Below, piece after piece: positions 1 to 12,110 of a stretch of DNA of 64,000 nucleotides (position 1 is its first letter; each line of letters opens with the position of its first letter). Under the pieces are notes generated by a model that saw nothing but the letters and a program-made list of their open reading frames with translations, was not told the origin of the DNA and searched no databases. The DNA lies in the NCBI RefSeq assembly GCF_048544455.1, contig NC_133536.1:166828825-166892824 (forward strand). Direction: 5' to 3'. The position numbers were made by a program, and so were the translations under genes. This DNA is from Silene latifolia (lineage: Eukaryota > Streptophyta > Magnoliopsida > Caryophyllales > Caryophyllaceae).

Positions 1-1642
1 TTTGATCCCTTGGTAGGAAAGGAGTGCAAATCTTGCATTTTCATGGCAAAACGAGACTAAATTGATTGAATTCAATGACCAAACATCAAGGAAAGACAAG
101 ATTAAAAGGCCTTTGTACATATGATAGTAGATGAGCAATGTTGAGAAAGGATCCTTGCATCCCCGAGGAAATCCCCAAGGATTTTATGAAGAAAAGGGAA
201 GAAAAGAAGAAGAAACCGTGCTGAGCTACAATCCGGGCGGATTGTCCTGAATCCGCCCGTCCTCCACAAGCACAATCCATGCGTCTTCCTTCAAAGACGC
301 CCGGGTTAGCAGCCACGGAATCCGCCTGGATTCCCATGAAGACGCCCGTCTTCCCCTGCCTGAATCCGCCCGTCCCGACACCAATACGCACGGATTCCAA
401 AGACAAAATAAATTTCGTCTTCTCCAAGCTAAAAAAGAAAGAATCCCTTCCTTCGAAAAATACCGGCTCCTCCCTCCTCAATCTAAAAAGTGTAATTACT
501 AGTTTAGCCCTTAGTTAACCCTAATGCATCCACCTAATTTCCACTATAAATACCCCATTAGTCTAATTAGAAGAGCATGTTCTTCTTATCAATATTTAGA
601 GTAGTTAATATCAATCAAATCTCTCTTTAGTATTGTAATCAACAATTAATCAAGTTCTAATACAAATTTTATTTCCTTAATCTCTCTTTTGTTCATCCTT
701 TATTTTGGGTAATTGAAGATTATTTGGGTTATTATTGAGAGATTGACAACCTCTCAATCAAGCATCAAGTACTTCTTTTATTCTTTGCTTTATTATTGTA
801 ATCATTAGTAGGTATAATTCTCTTAATCCCTTTTTAATTATTGTTAATCACTTTCATTTATTCATCATGTTTCCTTTTGTTGGTATGATTGACAACCTTG
901 CTAGCATGATCAACATGATAATGAGTGAGTAGTGACCTAGCTAGGGTTAATGGGTAATTAGGGAAACCAACATGGGGAATGATTCATGCTTAAATTAATA
1001 TGCTTTCATGGTTTATTTGCTTGCTTGTTTTTATCTCAACTCATGCACATGTTATGTTTGATGAAATGTGAGCCTATGAATCCTTGCATTTTTTTACCCA
1101 TCACCTATGTTTTCAATGAGACTTGTAAGACATAAACCAACTCGAGTCTCATTAGACCATGCATGTTGTTGAGTAGGGAAGACTAAGTCGACTTGTAGGT
1201 GTTGTACAATCTAATCGATTCGGCTCCGGGACCCTTACTTTCCTAGGATTGTAAGATATAACCCAACTCAATCCATCTCAACAATAATTGCTTGCTTATA
1301 ATTTGAGAACATGTTTGTATGATCAATTCCCATGATTCCCTTATGACTCCATGACACCCTAGTGCTTTTTATTAATTGTTTACAACCCTTTCAATTCATC
1401 TTGCTTATTTATTTTCATTGCTATTTAGTTAGTGACCTTCTACATCAACCCAAATTGTGACATCCCTAAGACACCACTAGTTTCAATAGAAATCTCATCT
1501 CAATTCCCGTCCCTTGGGATCCGACCTTTACTTGCTTCTTTACTAATTGTAGAGTTGTTTGTGAAGCTATAAATTGTGTTTTGATTCGGACGTGACCCAA
1601 CGACAACATCTAATAAATTGTGAACACGAAACGGACCGATCA
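1..1642 (+). mobile_element. Element A: 5' LTR, Athila-like Ty3/Gypsy (left end outside window)
   Basis: It matches the 5' LTR of element B from B's LTR base 119 onward, so about the first 118 bp lie outside the window. It ends in ...CGATCA and is followed by AAAA and a tRNA-Asp-type primer-binding site at 1647. It contains a motif array (230-400) and a TATA box, TATAAATA, at 545-552. Confidence 0.9.
230..400 (+). repeat. CG-N2-CG motif array in element A LTR
   Basis: About eight motif copies in 170 bp, starting with the inverted repeat AATCCGGGCGGATT and including GAAGACGCCCGTCTTC and AATCCGCCCGTCC. The array lies 145-315 bp upstream of the LTR TATA box at 545. Confidence 0.85.
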
Positions 1643-2637
1643 AAAATGGCGCCGTTGCCGGGGACGGTGTTAACTTGATTTAGATTTTCTTACATTGTTA
1701 TTAGTTGTGTCTTTCTTTGCCTTGGGGAAGTAAAACTCCTCAAGGTTTGTTCTAATTGTTTTCGAGTTGTTTGATATTTTGCATGTCTAGAAGGTCACAA
1801 GGTGATTTGTTACCTTTTGACCATGAAATTGAAAGGACCTTGACAAACAATAGGAGATTTGCTAGGAGAAATTTGAGAGATATTAGTGAGGTAGTGGATA
1901 TTCAACCAACTATTGAGTTCATCAACCCTTTTGCAAGAGAAGGTGAGGAGAACTCAACACAAGATACCCCACAAAATCAACCTATAATGCCTAAATTTTC
2001 ATCACATTCCGTACCCACCGAGGAGAACCTACCCAATGGTACTCCCACACCACAATATTTGACCGGAAATTTTATTGCCAAATCCGCCTTTATCCAATTA
2101 GTCGAAAGGAGCCAATTTGGGGGGATTCCTAGTGAAGACCCTCATTCTCAAATGGAAACCTTTTGTGACTATTGTGATGCGATTTCTCAAACCGGTGTAA
2201 CTCAAGACCAAATTCGATGGGTCTTATTTCCTTTTTCCCTAATCGGCACCGCGAAACAATGGTTGAAGGGCCTTGATAAGGCCACTCTCGGAATAGATTC
2301 TTGGAAGAAGTTGGCTCTAACTTTCTACAAAAAGTTCTACCCACCTGAAAAGACTAACATGATAAGAGCTAAAATTACGGGTTTTAAGCAAAGGAATGAA
2401 GAATCTTTGTATGAAGCTTGGGAGCGGTTCAAGGGAATTTGTCGCTCATGTCCTCACCATGGACTTAGCGAGTGGTTCTTGGTACAACAATTTTGGAACG
2501 GTTTATATGAAGATTCAAGGAACATTCTCAACATGGGATCAAATGGAATGTTAACCGAAGTTGATGACAATCAAACATGGAACAAGATTGAGGAAATGGC
2601 GGTCCATAACTCACAATATAGTAGACCTCGCAAGGCT
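1643..2637 (+). mobile_element. Element A: primer-binding site, leader and partial gag
   Basis: The primer-binding site TGGCGCCGTTGCCGGGGAC (1647-1665) complements the 3' end of tRNA-Asp, as is usual in Athila/Tat elements. Gag begins near 1783 (MSRRSQGD) and its protein matches element B's gag up to about 2637. There the sequence switches to element C in the opposite orientation, so A survives only as a 5' part. Confidence 0.88.
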
Positions 2638-3477
2638 CCATTTTTCGAACCCATGGTGCGGAATAGTTCGCACCAGCTTCTTGAAACGGACCCATGCTTC
2701 ATGGAAGTTCTCATCAGGTCCATGTTTAAAGCTCGTAATCTGAGCTCTAATGGCATTCGTCTTCGAGGCAGAGAAGTATTTCTTGTAGAATGCCAGGGCC
2801 AAAGAATTCCAGTCGGTGATCCCATGAGCAGCTCGATCCAGATCTCTGTACCACTCCCTTGCAGCATCGCGGAGTGAGAATATAAACATAGTCTCCTTTA
2901 TCTGGTCCTGGGTCACACCGGTCGGCGGGGGTATAGAGCAGCAATAATCAATAAATATCTCCATATGCTTGGCTGCATCTTCATTTGCAGCACCCCCGAA
3001 CTGGTTTCTCTCAACCAAGTTGATATAGGAAGGCTTCGGTTAGAATTTCCTATCAAGCTCCAGGTAATTCGAACCCCTTGTATAGATTTGCAGCTGTCGG
3101 CTCAGAGTGACTTGCTATGGTTGCTTCTTCAGCTATGACTGGAATTTCCGGAGATGTGACTGTCTCAGGTGAAGAAGTAGAAGCAGGAGATGTAGGTGGA
3201 TCCTCCTCAAATAGAGCGTTCTCGTAGTAACTTGACAGAGTACTCAGCTCTTCCTCTGTCGGCAATACCCTTGATGATCGTCTCAACTCACGCAAGGATT
3301 TCTCAATCTCAGGATTGAACGGTACTAGTTCACCCCCCTGTGACCTGCGCATAGGAAGAAACTACAAAAAGAATATAAGAAAAGTTTAAGGAACGGATGT
3401 CCCTTAAACTAAGAAAGACTAAAAATAAGACAACTAAAAATTAGAACAATTGCCTCCCCGGCAACGGCGCCAAAATT
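2638..3477 (-). mobile_element. Element C: partial gag, leader and primer-binding site, reversed
   Basis: On the minus strand, gag starts near 3352 (MRRSQGGELVPF) and is homologous to, but clearly diverged from, the gag of A and B. It runs to the junction with A near 2638, just past the conserved PHHG motif. The primer-binding site (tRNA-Asp type, reverse complement) is at 3455-3472, five bases from the LTR edge. No pol region remains here. Confidence 0.85.
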
Positions 3478-3980
3478 TGATACCCGTCGTTGTGAGTACC
3501 AAAAATAATATTTATATTTCCTATTAAGACTAACAGAAGCTAGTGGTAACAGGGTCGAACCACAGGGAGGCGAATGTAATTAATAATTGTCCAATTTAGT
3601 CTAAGGTAACGATTGTGGGGGTTGATTTGATTTGGTCTATAACTAAAGGCAGTAAAAGACAATAAACTAAATAAACGGATAAAACAGATAAAAGAAGGGT
3701 ACTAGGATGGTCGGTTCACTATATTTTCAAATGCGGCGAAAAACTAAGTAGGTCTAAATCAAACACGTGAGGCGGGAAACAAGAGGTCCTCTCGGTCCAC
3801 TCTTAACAGATAGCATCTTTCGATCTCACTATAAGTCCCTAATATCACTAACACTGACTTTCGTCCTGAAAAGTGACTGATAATCTAAACTTTACCTATC
3901 TTTCGATCTCAGCATAGTTTAGTCATTTTAATTGGTAATCTAACAACTGTCCCTATCTCTCGATCTAATGGGTCAGTCAT
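3478..3980 (-). mobile_element. Element C: LTR, first part
   Basis: The LTR begins (plus-strand reading) with TGATACCC beside the primer-binding site and is interrupted at 3980 by element B. It resumes at 13869. The duplicated target GTCAT appears on both sides of B, at 3976-3980 and 13869-13873. Confidence 0.85.
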
Positions 3981-5736
3981 TGATGTGACCATAATTAGCG
4001 CATATTTAACCCCCAAATTAGCCTTGTTCCCATGCTTTTTAGTGCATATTTGGGTCATTTATTGTCTTTAGTTCTTTGTTTTGCATATTCTTTGAGATTT
4101 TGATCCCTTGGTAGGAAAGGAGTGCAAATCTTGCATTTTCATGGCAAAACGAGACTAAATTGATTGAATTCAATGACCAAACATCAAGGAAAGACAAGAT
4201 TAAAAGGCCTTTGTACATATGATAGTAGATGAGCAATGTTGAGAAAGGATCCTTGCATCCCCGAGGAAATCCCCAAGGATTTTATGAAGAAAAGGGAAGA
4301 AAAGAAGAAGAAAAACCGTCTTTGAGCTACAATCCGAGCGGATTGTCCCGAATCCGCCCGTCCTCCACAAGCACAATCCATGCGTCTTCCTTCAAAGACG
4401 CCCGGGTTAGCAGCCACGGAATCCGCCGGATTCCCATGAAGACGCCCGTCTTCCCCGCTGAATCCGCCCGTCCCGACACCAATACGCACGGATTCCAAAG
4501 ATCTGAAATTTCGTCTTCTCCAAGCTAAAAAGAAAGAATCCCTTCCTTCGAAAAATACCGCTCCTCCTCCTCAATCTAAAAAGTGTAATTACTAGTTTAG
4601 CCCTTAGTTAACCCTAATGCATCCACCTAATTTCCACTATAAATACCCCATTAGTCTAATTAGAAGAGCATGTTCTTCTTATCAATATTTAGAGTAGTTA
4701 ATATCAATCAAATCTCTCTTTAGTATTGTAATCAACAATTAATCAAGTTCTAATACAAATTTTATTTCCTTAATCTCTCTTTTGTTCATCCTTTATTTTG
4801 GGTAATTGAAGATTATTTGGGTTATTATTGAGAGATTGACAACCTCTCAATCAAGCATCAAGTACTTCTTTTATTCTTTGCTTTATTATTGTAATCATTA
4901 GTAGGTATAATTCTCTTAATCCCTTTTTAATTATTGTTAATCACTTTCATTTATTCATCATGTTTCCTTTTGTTGGTATGATTGACAACCTTGCTAGCAT
5001 GATCAACATGATAATGAGTGAGTAGTGACCTAGCTAGGGTTAATGGGTAATTAGGGGAAACCAACATGGGGAATGATTCATGCTTAAATTAATATGCTTT
5101 CATGGTTTATTTGCTTGCTTGTTTTTATCTCAACTCATGCACATGTTATGTTTGATGAAATGTGAGCCTATGAATCCTTGCATTTTTTTACCCATCACCT
5201 ATGTTTTCAATGAGACTTGTAAGACATAAACCAACTCGAGTCTCATTAGACCATGCATGTTGTTGAGTAGGGAAGACTAAGTCGACTTGTAGGTGTTGTA
5301 CAATCTAATCGATTCGGCTCCGGGACCCTTACTTTCCTAGGATTGTAAGATATAACCCAACTCAATCCATCTCAACAATAATTGCTTGCTTATAATTTGA
5401 GAACATGTTTGTATGATCAATTCCCATGATTCCCTTATGACTCCATGACACCCTAGTGCTTTTTATTAATTGTTTACAACCCTTTCAATTCATCTTGCTT
5501 ATTTATTTTCATTGCTATTTAGTTAGTGACCTTCTACATCAACCCAAATTGTGACATCCCTAAGACACCACTAGTTTCAATAGAAATCTCATCTCAATTC
5601 CCGTCCCTTGGGATCCGACCTTTACTTGCTTCTTTACTAATTGTAGAGTTGTTTGTGAAGCTATAAATTGTGTTTTGATTCGGACGTGACCCAACGACAA
5701 CATCTAATAAATTGTGAACACGAAACGGACCGATCA
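3981..5736 (+). repeat. Element B 5' LTR
   Basis: It starts TGATGTGACC and ends CGATCA. It contains the CG-N2-CG motif array (4330-4495) and the TATA box TATAAATA (4638-4645), which place U3 at roughly 3981-4665. Confidence 0.93.
4330..4495 (+). repeat. CG-N2-CG motif array in element B 5' LTR
   Basis: Same layout as in element A: AATCCGAGCGGATT (4331-4344), AATCCGCCCGTCC, GAATCCGCCGGATTC, GAAGACGCCCGTCTTC and related copies, upstream of TATAAATA at 4638. Confidence 0.85.
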
Positions 5737-5740
5737 AAAA

Positions 5741-5758
5741 TGGCGCCGTTGCCGGGAC
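5741..5758 (+). other. Element B primer-binding site (tRNA-Asp type)
   Basis: TGGCGCCGTTGCCGGGAC lies four bases after the 5' LTR end. Complementarity to the 3' end of tRNA-Asp is characteristic of Athila/Tat-type Gypsy elements. Confidence 0.9.
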
Positions 5759-5875
5759 GGTGTTAACTTGATTTAGATTTTCTTACATTGTTATTAGTTG
5801 TGTCTTTCTTTGCCTTGGGGAAGTAAAACTCCTCAAGGTTTGTTCTAATTGTTTTCGAGTTGTTTGATATTTTGC

Positions 5876-7786
5876 ATGTCTAGAAGGTCACAAGGTGATT
5901 TGTTACCTTTTGACCATGAAATTGAAAGGACCTTGACAAACAATAGGAGATTTGCTAGGAGAAATTTGAGAGATATTAGTGAGGTAGTGGATATTCAACC
6001 AACTATTGAGTTCATCAACCCTTTTGCAAGAGAAGGTGAGGAGAACTCAACACAAGATACCCCACAAAATCAACCTATAATGCCTAAATTTTCATCACAT
6101 TCCGTACCCACCGAGGAGAACCTACCCAATGGTACTCCCACACCACAATATTTGACCGGAAATTTTATTGCCAAATCCGCCTTTATCCAATTAGTCGAAA
6201 GGAGCCAATTTGGGGGGATTCCTAGTGAAGACCCTCATTCTCAAATGGAAACCTTTTGTGACTATTGTGATGCGATTTCTCAAACCGGTGTAACTCAAGA
6301 CCAAATTCGATGGGTCTTATTTCCTTTTTCCCTAATCGGCACCGCGAAACAATGGTTGAAGGGCCTTGATAAGGCCACTCTCGGAATAGATTCTTGGAAG
6401 AAGTTGGCTCTAACTTTCTACAAAAAGTTCTACCCACCTGAAAAGACTAACATGATAAGAGCTAAAATTACGGGTTTTAAGCAAAGGAATGAAGAATCTT
6501 TGTATGAAGCTTGGGAGCGGTTCAAGGGAATTTGTCGCTCATGTCCTCACCATGGACTTAGCGAGTGGTTCTTGGTACAACAATTTTGGAACGGTTTATA
6601 TGAAGATTCAAGGAACATTCTCAACATGGGATCAAATGGAATGTTAACCGAAGTTGATGACAATCAAACATGGAACAAGATTGAGGAAATGGCGGTCCAT
6701 AACTCACAATATAGTAGACCTCGCAAGGCTACTAGAGGAGGAAGGCATGAAGTGGACTCCGTTACTCAATTGGGTGCTCAACTTAGTGCTCACATTGACA
6801 CAATCAATTTGAAGTTTGAACAAGCTATGGCTAGACTTGAAGAAGCCTCAAAATCACCAAAACATCATGTTAATGTCATGACGACATCCTCATCAATCCC
6901 AAGTGGGATATGTGAGAATTGTGGAACTTTGGGGCATGACCAAAGTGAATGTAGGGGAACAAATGAACAAGTGAATGCTTTCCAAGCATACAAGAGTGGT
7001 ACCTCTTATTCCAACTATTACAATGAAAACACCAAGTTTCGTCCAAATCTCTCATACAAAAGCCAAAATGTTCAAAACCCTCAAACAACATACACCCCAC
7101 CTCCCATGAGAAACCAAAATCAAAGACCCTTTTTCAACCAAAACCAAGGTTACCAAAATCAAAATCCATACAATCACCAAAATGACCAAGGTTTTGATGT
7201 TCAAAAAGCGGTCCTCCAAATGCAAAAGAATCAACAAGAGTTTTTCACTCAAATGCAAAAAGATAGTCAAGCAAAGGAAACCACCATCAACAACATTCTA
7301 GCTCACACCAAGATGTTGGAAACACAATTGACTCAACTAGCATCTTCAAGCTCACAAAGACAAAAGGGGCAATTACCACCTCAAAGCAATCCCCCAAGAC
7401 ATGAAACGGTTAGTGCCATTCACTTGAGAAGTGGTACAAGGTATGAAGCACCGAAGAAGCAAGTTGAGGATGAAGTTGTGGAAGCTAATGATAAGGAAGA
7501 AATTGTGCAAAACTCCAAAGATGGAGAATCATCAAAAGAAGAAATTTCAAAGAAAAATGAAGACAAGGCCAAGGAGAAGGAGCCCATTGTTATTAGACTT
7601 CCTTTTCCAAGTCGTCAAGCCAAGCCCAAATTTGATGACCAACTTGGAAAGTTTATGGAAATTGTGAAGAATTTGGAAGTCATGAAAGACATCCTCACAA
7701 AGAAGAAGTCGATCCGGAAACTTGCGACTATCGCCTTCACTAAGGTGAGTAGTGCAATACTTCAGAGAGTTCACCTCCAAAACTAA
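5876..7786 (+). mobile_element. Element B gag region
   Basis: This is a retrotransposon gag, the structural protein of the virus-like particle. The core has the Athila-type pattern (SLYEAWERFKGICRSCPHHG near residue 215). A CCHC knuckle, CENCGTLGHDQSEC, lies further on, followed by an Asn/Gln-rich stretch and a Lys/Glu-rich C-terminal part leading toward the protease. The Met at 5876 (MSRRSQGD) is preferred because element C's gag begins at the same point. Confidence 0.88.
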
Positions 7787-7799
7787 AGGATCCGGGACG

Positions 7800-8622
7800 C
7801 TTCTCAATACCGTGTACCATTGGCGACACCACGATCAACAAAGCCTTATGTGATCTAGGGGCTAGTGTGAGTGTTATGCCGTACTCGGTAAGTAAAAGGT
7901 TGGGGATGGGAGAGCTTAAATGCACCAATATCACACTCCAAATGGCCGATAGATCGACGACGACACCATTAGGGATATGGGAAGATGTCCCCATACGAAT
8001 TGGGAAGTTTTTCATCCCGGTGGACTTTGTCATTGTTGATATGGAGGAAGATTCCAACATTCCAATCATTCTAGGAAGACCCTTCTTACACACCGCGGGT
8101 GCGGTGATTGATGTAAAACATGGTGAGCTCACTCTAGAAGTGGGAGATGAGAGTATAACTTTTAATCTTGATAAGACTATGAGAGCTCCCCGTTTACATG
8201 AACCGTGTTTTATGATCGATCATTATAGTCGGAAGGATGAAAGGAAGAAGTCGGAACTCCAATGGAAGAAGAAAATTGAAGATGCTCCATTCAAAGAGCA
8301 AGTGAATTGTGACAAAGAGAGCTTACAAAGCTCATCAAAGACAACCAACGAAGAAGATGGCCTCATTGGCCAAGAAAAAGAAATGGGAAAGTTGTCTCCA
8401 TCAAATCAAGAGATTTTCAATGATCAACTTAATGAAGTATGTGGTCTTTGGGATGACGAATTTGAAGGGATTTTTAATCCCTACATTGGTAATGCCATCG
8501 ATAAAGACCGACAACAAGGGCCAAGGTCTATTGAAGACCTCTATCATGATAATGAACAAGCGTTTGATTACTTTTTCAAGGTGTTGAGCAACATCAACAA
8601 CACCTTGAACATGCCCCCTTGA
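7800..8622 (+). mobile_element. Element B retropepsin-type protease region
   Basis: An aspartic protease domain of the retroviral type, with the active-site-like DLGASVSVMP and the flap/C-terminal motif IPIILGRPFL. In Athila elements this is followed by reverse transcriptase. Here coding potential instead ends with an acidic tail and a stop at 8620-8622, with no RT motifs afterwards. Confidence 0.85.
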
Positions 8623-8939
8623 CATCTCATCAAGAATGAGAGTTTGGTGGAGTCCTCCCTAAACCACCATTTGTAAATATTTCTAACTCCCTAACTTGCA
8701 TTTCAATTCTTATATTGCATTTTTGTCATTTTTGGATTTTTATACTTTGATCAAGATAATTATCATGTTTGAGAGAAGTGAGGGAGGGACTAATAATTTC
8801 AATTAATGTGTAGTGCTTTAGCTTAGTGTGGGGATGGCAATTGCCTAGGCTATCCATGCCTTAGTAGTGCACCCACAATGAAGAACACAAGATATGAAGA
8901 AGAATGGAAGAATGACAAGGGATATGCATTGTACACGGA

Positions 8940-9345
8940 TGGAACTGAATCCGGGTACAAAGGGGTCGAATCCGAGCGGATTCAGGAGAATTCGCCCGTC
9001 TTCAAGCAATCCGGACGTATTTGGTAGAAGACGCACGTCCTGAATTGAGCTGAACTTTTGATATTTTTGACTGTCAGCGAATCCGGGCGTCCTGCATCCT
9101 AATCCGCCCGTCTTCAAAAATCCGCCCGTCCTGAAGGGAACACGCCCGTCTTCTTGGCTGAAGAAAACAAGAAAAATCCCTGTAAAGGAATCCGCCCGTC
9201 TTCGGCAGAAGACGCCCGTCCGTGTTTGCAAATCCGAGCGTCTTCACTGAAAGACGCCCGTCTTTAGGCGAGTTTTTCCCAACCCAGAAAAGGCAGAATC
9301 CGCCCGTCCCGAGCAGAATCCGCCCGTCTTACCCCTGCAGTTCAA
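8940..9345 (+). repeat. Internal CG-N2-CG motif array of element B
   Basis: About 15 copies of a short motif lie in roughly 400 bp. Half-sites AATCCG or GAAGACG flank a two-base spacer (mostly CC, also AG or GG), followed by CGTC(TTC/CTG) or CGGATT. Examples are AATCCGAGCGGATT, AATCCGCCCGTCTTC and GAAGACGCCCGTCC. The same motif family is in the element's LTRs. The copies are unevenly spaced, so this is not a simple tandem repeat. Confidence 0.85.
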
Positions 9346-9663
9346 AATTTTCGGGTTTTATAAACTCCCTCCCACCTTCATTTCTTCATTCCTTCATTCA
9401 TAACACTACTCATAACCCTCAAAACCCTCATCCTCTCCATCACAAAAACAAAATTCCTCAACAACATTCACCAAAATCAAATCAAAACATCCTTTTAACA
9501 ACAAATCAATCACTCCTTTTTCAACAAAAATCAAAACCAAGCACAAAATCTTCAACCTTTGAGTCGATTTTTGAATTCATAAAGGCAAAGCCTTTCATCT
9601 TTAAATCGATTTGGGTGTACTAGAAATTGAAGATTTTTCACTCCTTTCTTGGTTAATTCATCA
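9340..9663 (+). promoter_or_regulatory. Putative internal promoter and leader of element B
   Basis: TATAAA (9359-9364) directly follows the internal motif array and is followed by about 290 bp of CT/CA-rich sequence resembling a plant 5' UTR, then an ATG at 9664. The array-then-TATA order copies the arrangement in the LTR. Promoter activity is inferred. Confidence 0.5.
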
Positions 9664-10023
9664 ATGGCAAGGACTAAGGGAGCAACAAAGGCAACAAAGG
9701 CAAAGGCACCAAAGGCAAAAACACTTTCATTAAGGCAAAAGACTCTTCAAGCAAAGAAAGCATTGGCTATGGTGGTAGCAAACCCAAACTTGGAAGTGCA
9801 ACAACAACAACAACCTCCCATGGGAGCAACAACATCTACTACTCCGGAAATTGATCAACTTGCAAACTATCCGGAGAGGTTGATGATAACATTGATGAGG
9901 AAGCAAGTGAAGAAGGAGAAGAGGATGATGAGCAAGGTGAAGAAGAAGGTGAAGAAGCGAATGAAGAGGGAAGTGGCAATGAGACCACTTCTAATGAGGA
10001 AGATGATGATAGTGATGATATGA
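9664..10023 (+). mobile_element. Small accessory ORF of element B (Lys-rich)
   Basis: It begins MARTKGATKATKAKAPKAK, strongly basic, with a Gln run in the middle. I recognise no domain. By position (after the protease, before the 3' LTR) it may be a remnant of the extra env-like ORF that many Athila elements carry, but no signal peptide or membrane segment is visible. Confidence 0.45.
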
Positions 10024-12110
10024 TGGAAGATTAGCAAGCTTTGGAGGCTCCTACCCTCTCAAGGTTTGTCTATTTCTCTCTTTGTTTTATTTATTTTTCT
10101 TGATCATTGTTGGAGTATTCCTAGCACCATAGAGGACTAACACCTCGGCCCCATTGAGGTGTTCTCATTTTATTGTTCCCACCTTTCAAAATCCAAATTG
10201 ACAAAATTAGTTTCATGCATTGCATAGTGTGTGCATGAACTACACTCATCCTTGGACATTAGCAATAATGTCTAGTTCGGTTTGGGGAAGTTAATGCATA
10301 CACAACGGGAGGTAATCTAAATTATCCTCTCCGTCATAAACAAAAACCATGCATCATGTAGTGTAGATTAGTATAGCTTGCATTTAGTGTAGAAATCATG
10401 CATCATATTTGCATAATTTCCCATCATTTTGGCCATTGAGGACAATGCCCATATTAGTGTGGGGATGGGGAATTCTAACTTAACTTTTATTTAAAAATCC
10501 AAAAAATTGAAAAATTTCAAAAAAATTCATAAAAATTTGAAAATTGAAAAATCCAAAAACATGTTTATTCCTTTTGTAGTGTAGTTATATATATATTGTA
10601 TATATTGTTGTATATATTGTGTTTGTTCTATCCTTGTTCACATTGATTGACTACGCCACATCCGAGACATGAGGATCATGAAGACCGCATGGTATGATCT
10701 TTCCAATCTCCTTTTTCCTCTTTATGTTAATGACTATGTGACTTTATTTTGATTGATGCGCTATAACAATGTGAATTTAGTACTTGCATTTAGTTTATAT
10801 GTCATATTAGTTGATAGAATCACTTGCATTAGGATGTATATATTAGTTGCATCATGGCATATAGTTGAATTTAGATAAAACATTTTGAAAAGTGCCTAAT
10901 TGAGAACTTTGACAAGAGCAACTAAGCCATTACAAATACTTTTTCAACTTAAGACTTTGTCTACTAGAATGGTAGTAAAACACCCTAGATAGTGTCATAC
11001 TAGTGTCTTTTGACCCATGACCCAGAGCCTAGTCAAGGGTTTGCATGTGAGTCACCTATCCAACCCCGTGATGCGATGTGGACTTGGTTAACTTGTCTAG
11101 GTGACCTTGATTGACCTTGTGGTAAGGCAACCCAAAAATACTTTCTATCAATAAGTTTGAAGTGCTCATTTCAAAGAATTTTGTCATGTGGAAGTAATTT
11201 AATGCCAAGAAAACCTCAAATGTTATGAAATTTTGAAATGTTGAGAAATTTAGTTGTTTTGATGGAGGCATACCACTTCGATGTGCTTTGGAGCGGGATC
11301 AATTGAATTGGGCCCCCACACGGTTGTGAATTCAGCCGCCCAGAGACAGAGTGACTATCACCCCGAAAATCTATTGTCTAGAGGTTAACCGGTTGCCTAA
11401 TAAGCGATTGGCGAAAGCAAAGAACACTAGCCCGGAAGGGACAAACCCCATCTTAAATTTTTGAAATATGAAAGTTAAATGAGGACAATTTTTGAATACC
11501 AGTCATATCCACCCTTGTTTATAAAGATTTGAGCATTTCATTCCCAAAAAGCCTTTTTGTCAAACCACTTTGTCGAGCTTGGGACGATCCATGACCTTTA
11601 CTTTTGTAGAGAATTCGAGACTTGTCATGTCATATGCTACTAGCATCATAGGGATCATCATTCCACCACCATCCGATCGCTCTTGACGAAAGCATTTGGA
11701 AATTGAGGACGAAAGTAGTCTAGTTTAACACCACTTGGAGGTGATTTAGTGCCATCCTCTTAGCCTTAGTAATTTGTTGAACTAGTATTTATGAAGGATT
11801 ATATGCTCTTAAATTTGTTCTCTTTTAGTTGCCTCCGCCGCTTGATGAGGAAGTGGCTATTCCTTTTGTAGATGCATCCATTATTCGTTTTTGTGTGTTT
11901 AATGTTTGGATGTGTCGCCATTTTGGCAAGACCTACCTTGCCTTGCAAGAAGGCATCCTACCTCATGGTTGTCTTGTTGTGAGTTGAAGGGGCGGAGTGA
12001 GACCCGCTAATTGTCTCATATCGGCTATGTTATTAGGTTAGTTTAAATAATGGTCCTAGTCTTTGTCACCTCTTTACTCGGGACGAGCAAATGTTCGATT
12101 TGGGGATATT
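10024..12110 (+). mobile_element. Element B 3' internal region and polypurine tract
   Basis: No convincing ORF. There is an A/T-rich stretch rich in AAAAATT (10497-10562) and a TATATATTG run (10585-10622). Purine tracts AGTGTGGGGATGGGG (about 10455) and GGTTTGGGGAAG (about 10277) resemble the true polypurine tract GATTTGGGGATATT (12097-12110) that abuts the 3' LTR. Confidence 0.7.

Noticed and set aside
279-518. ORFs through the LTR motif arrays (both strands, also at 4229 and 12507)
   Set aside because: They overlap the U3 region of the LTRs and arise because the CG-rich arrays lack stop codons; no protein family is recognisable.
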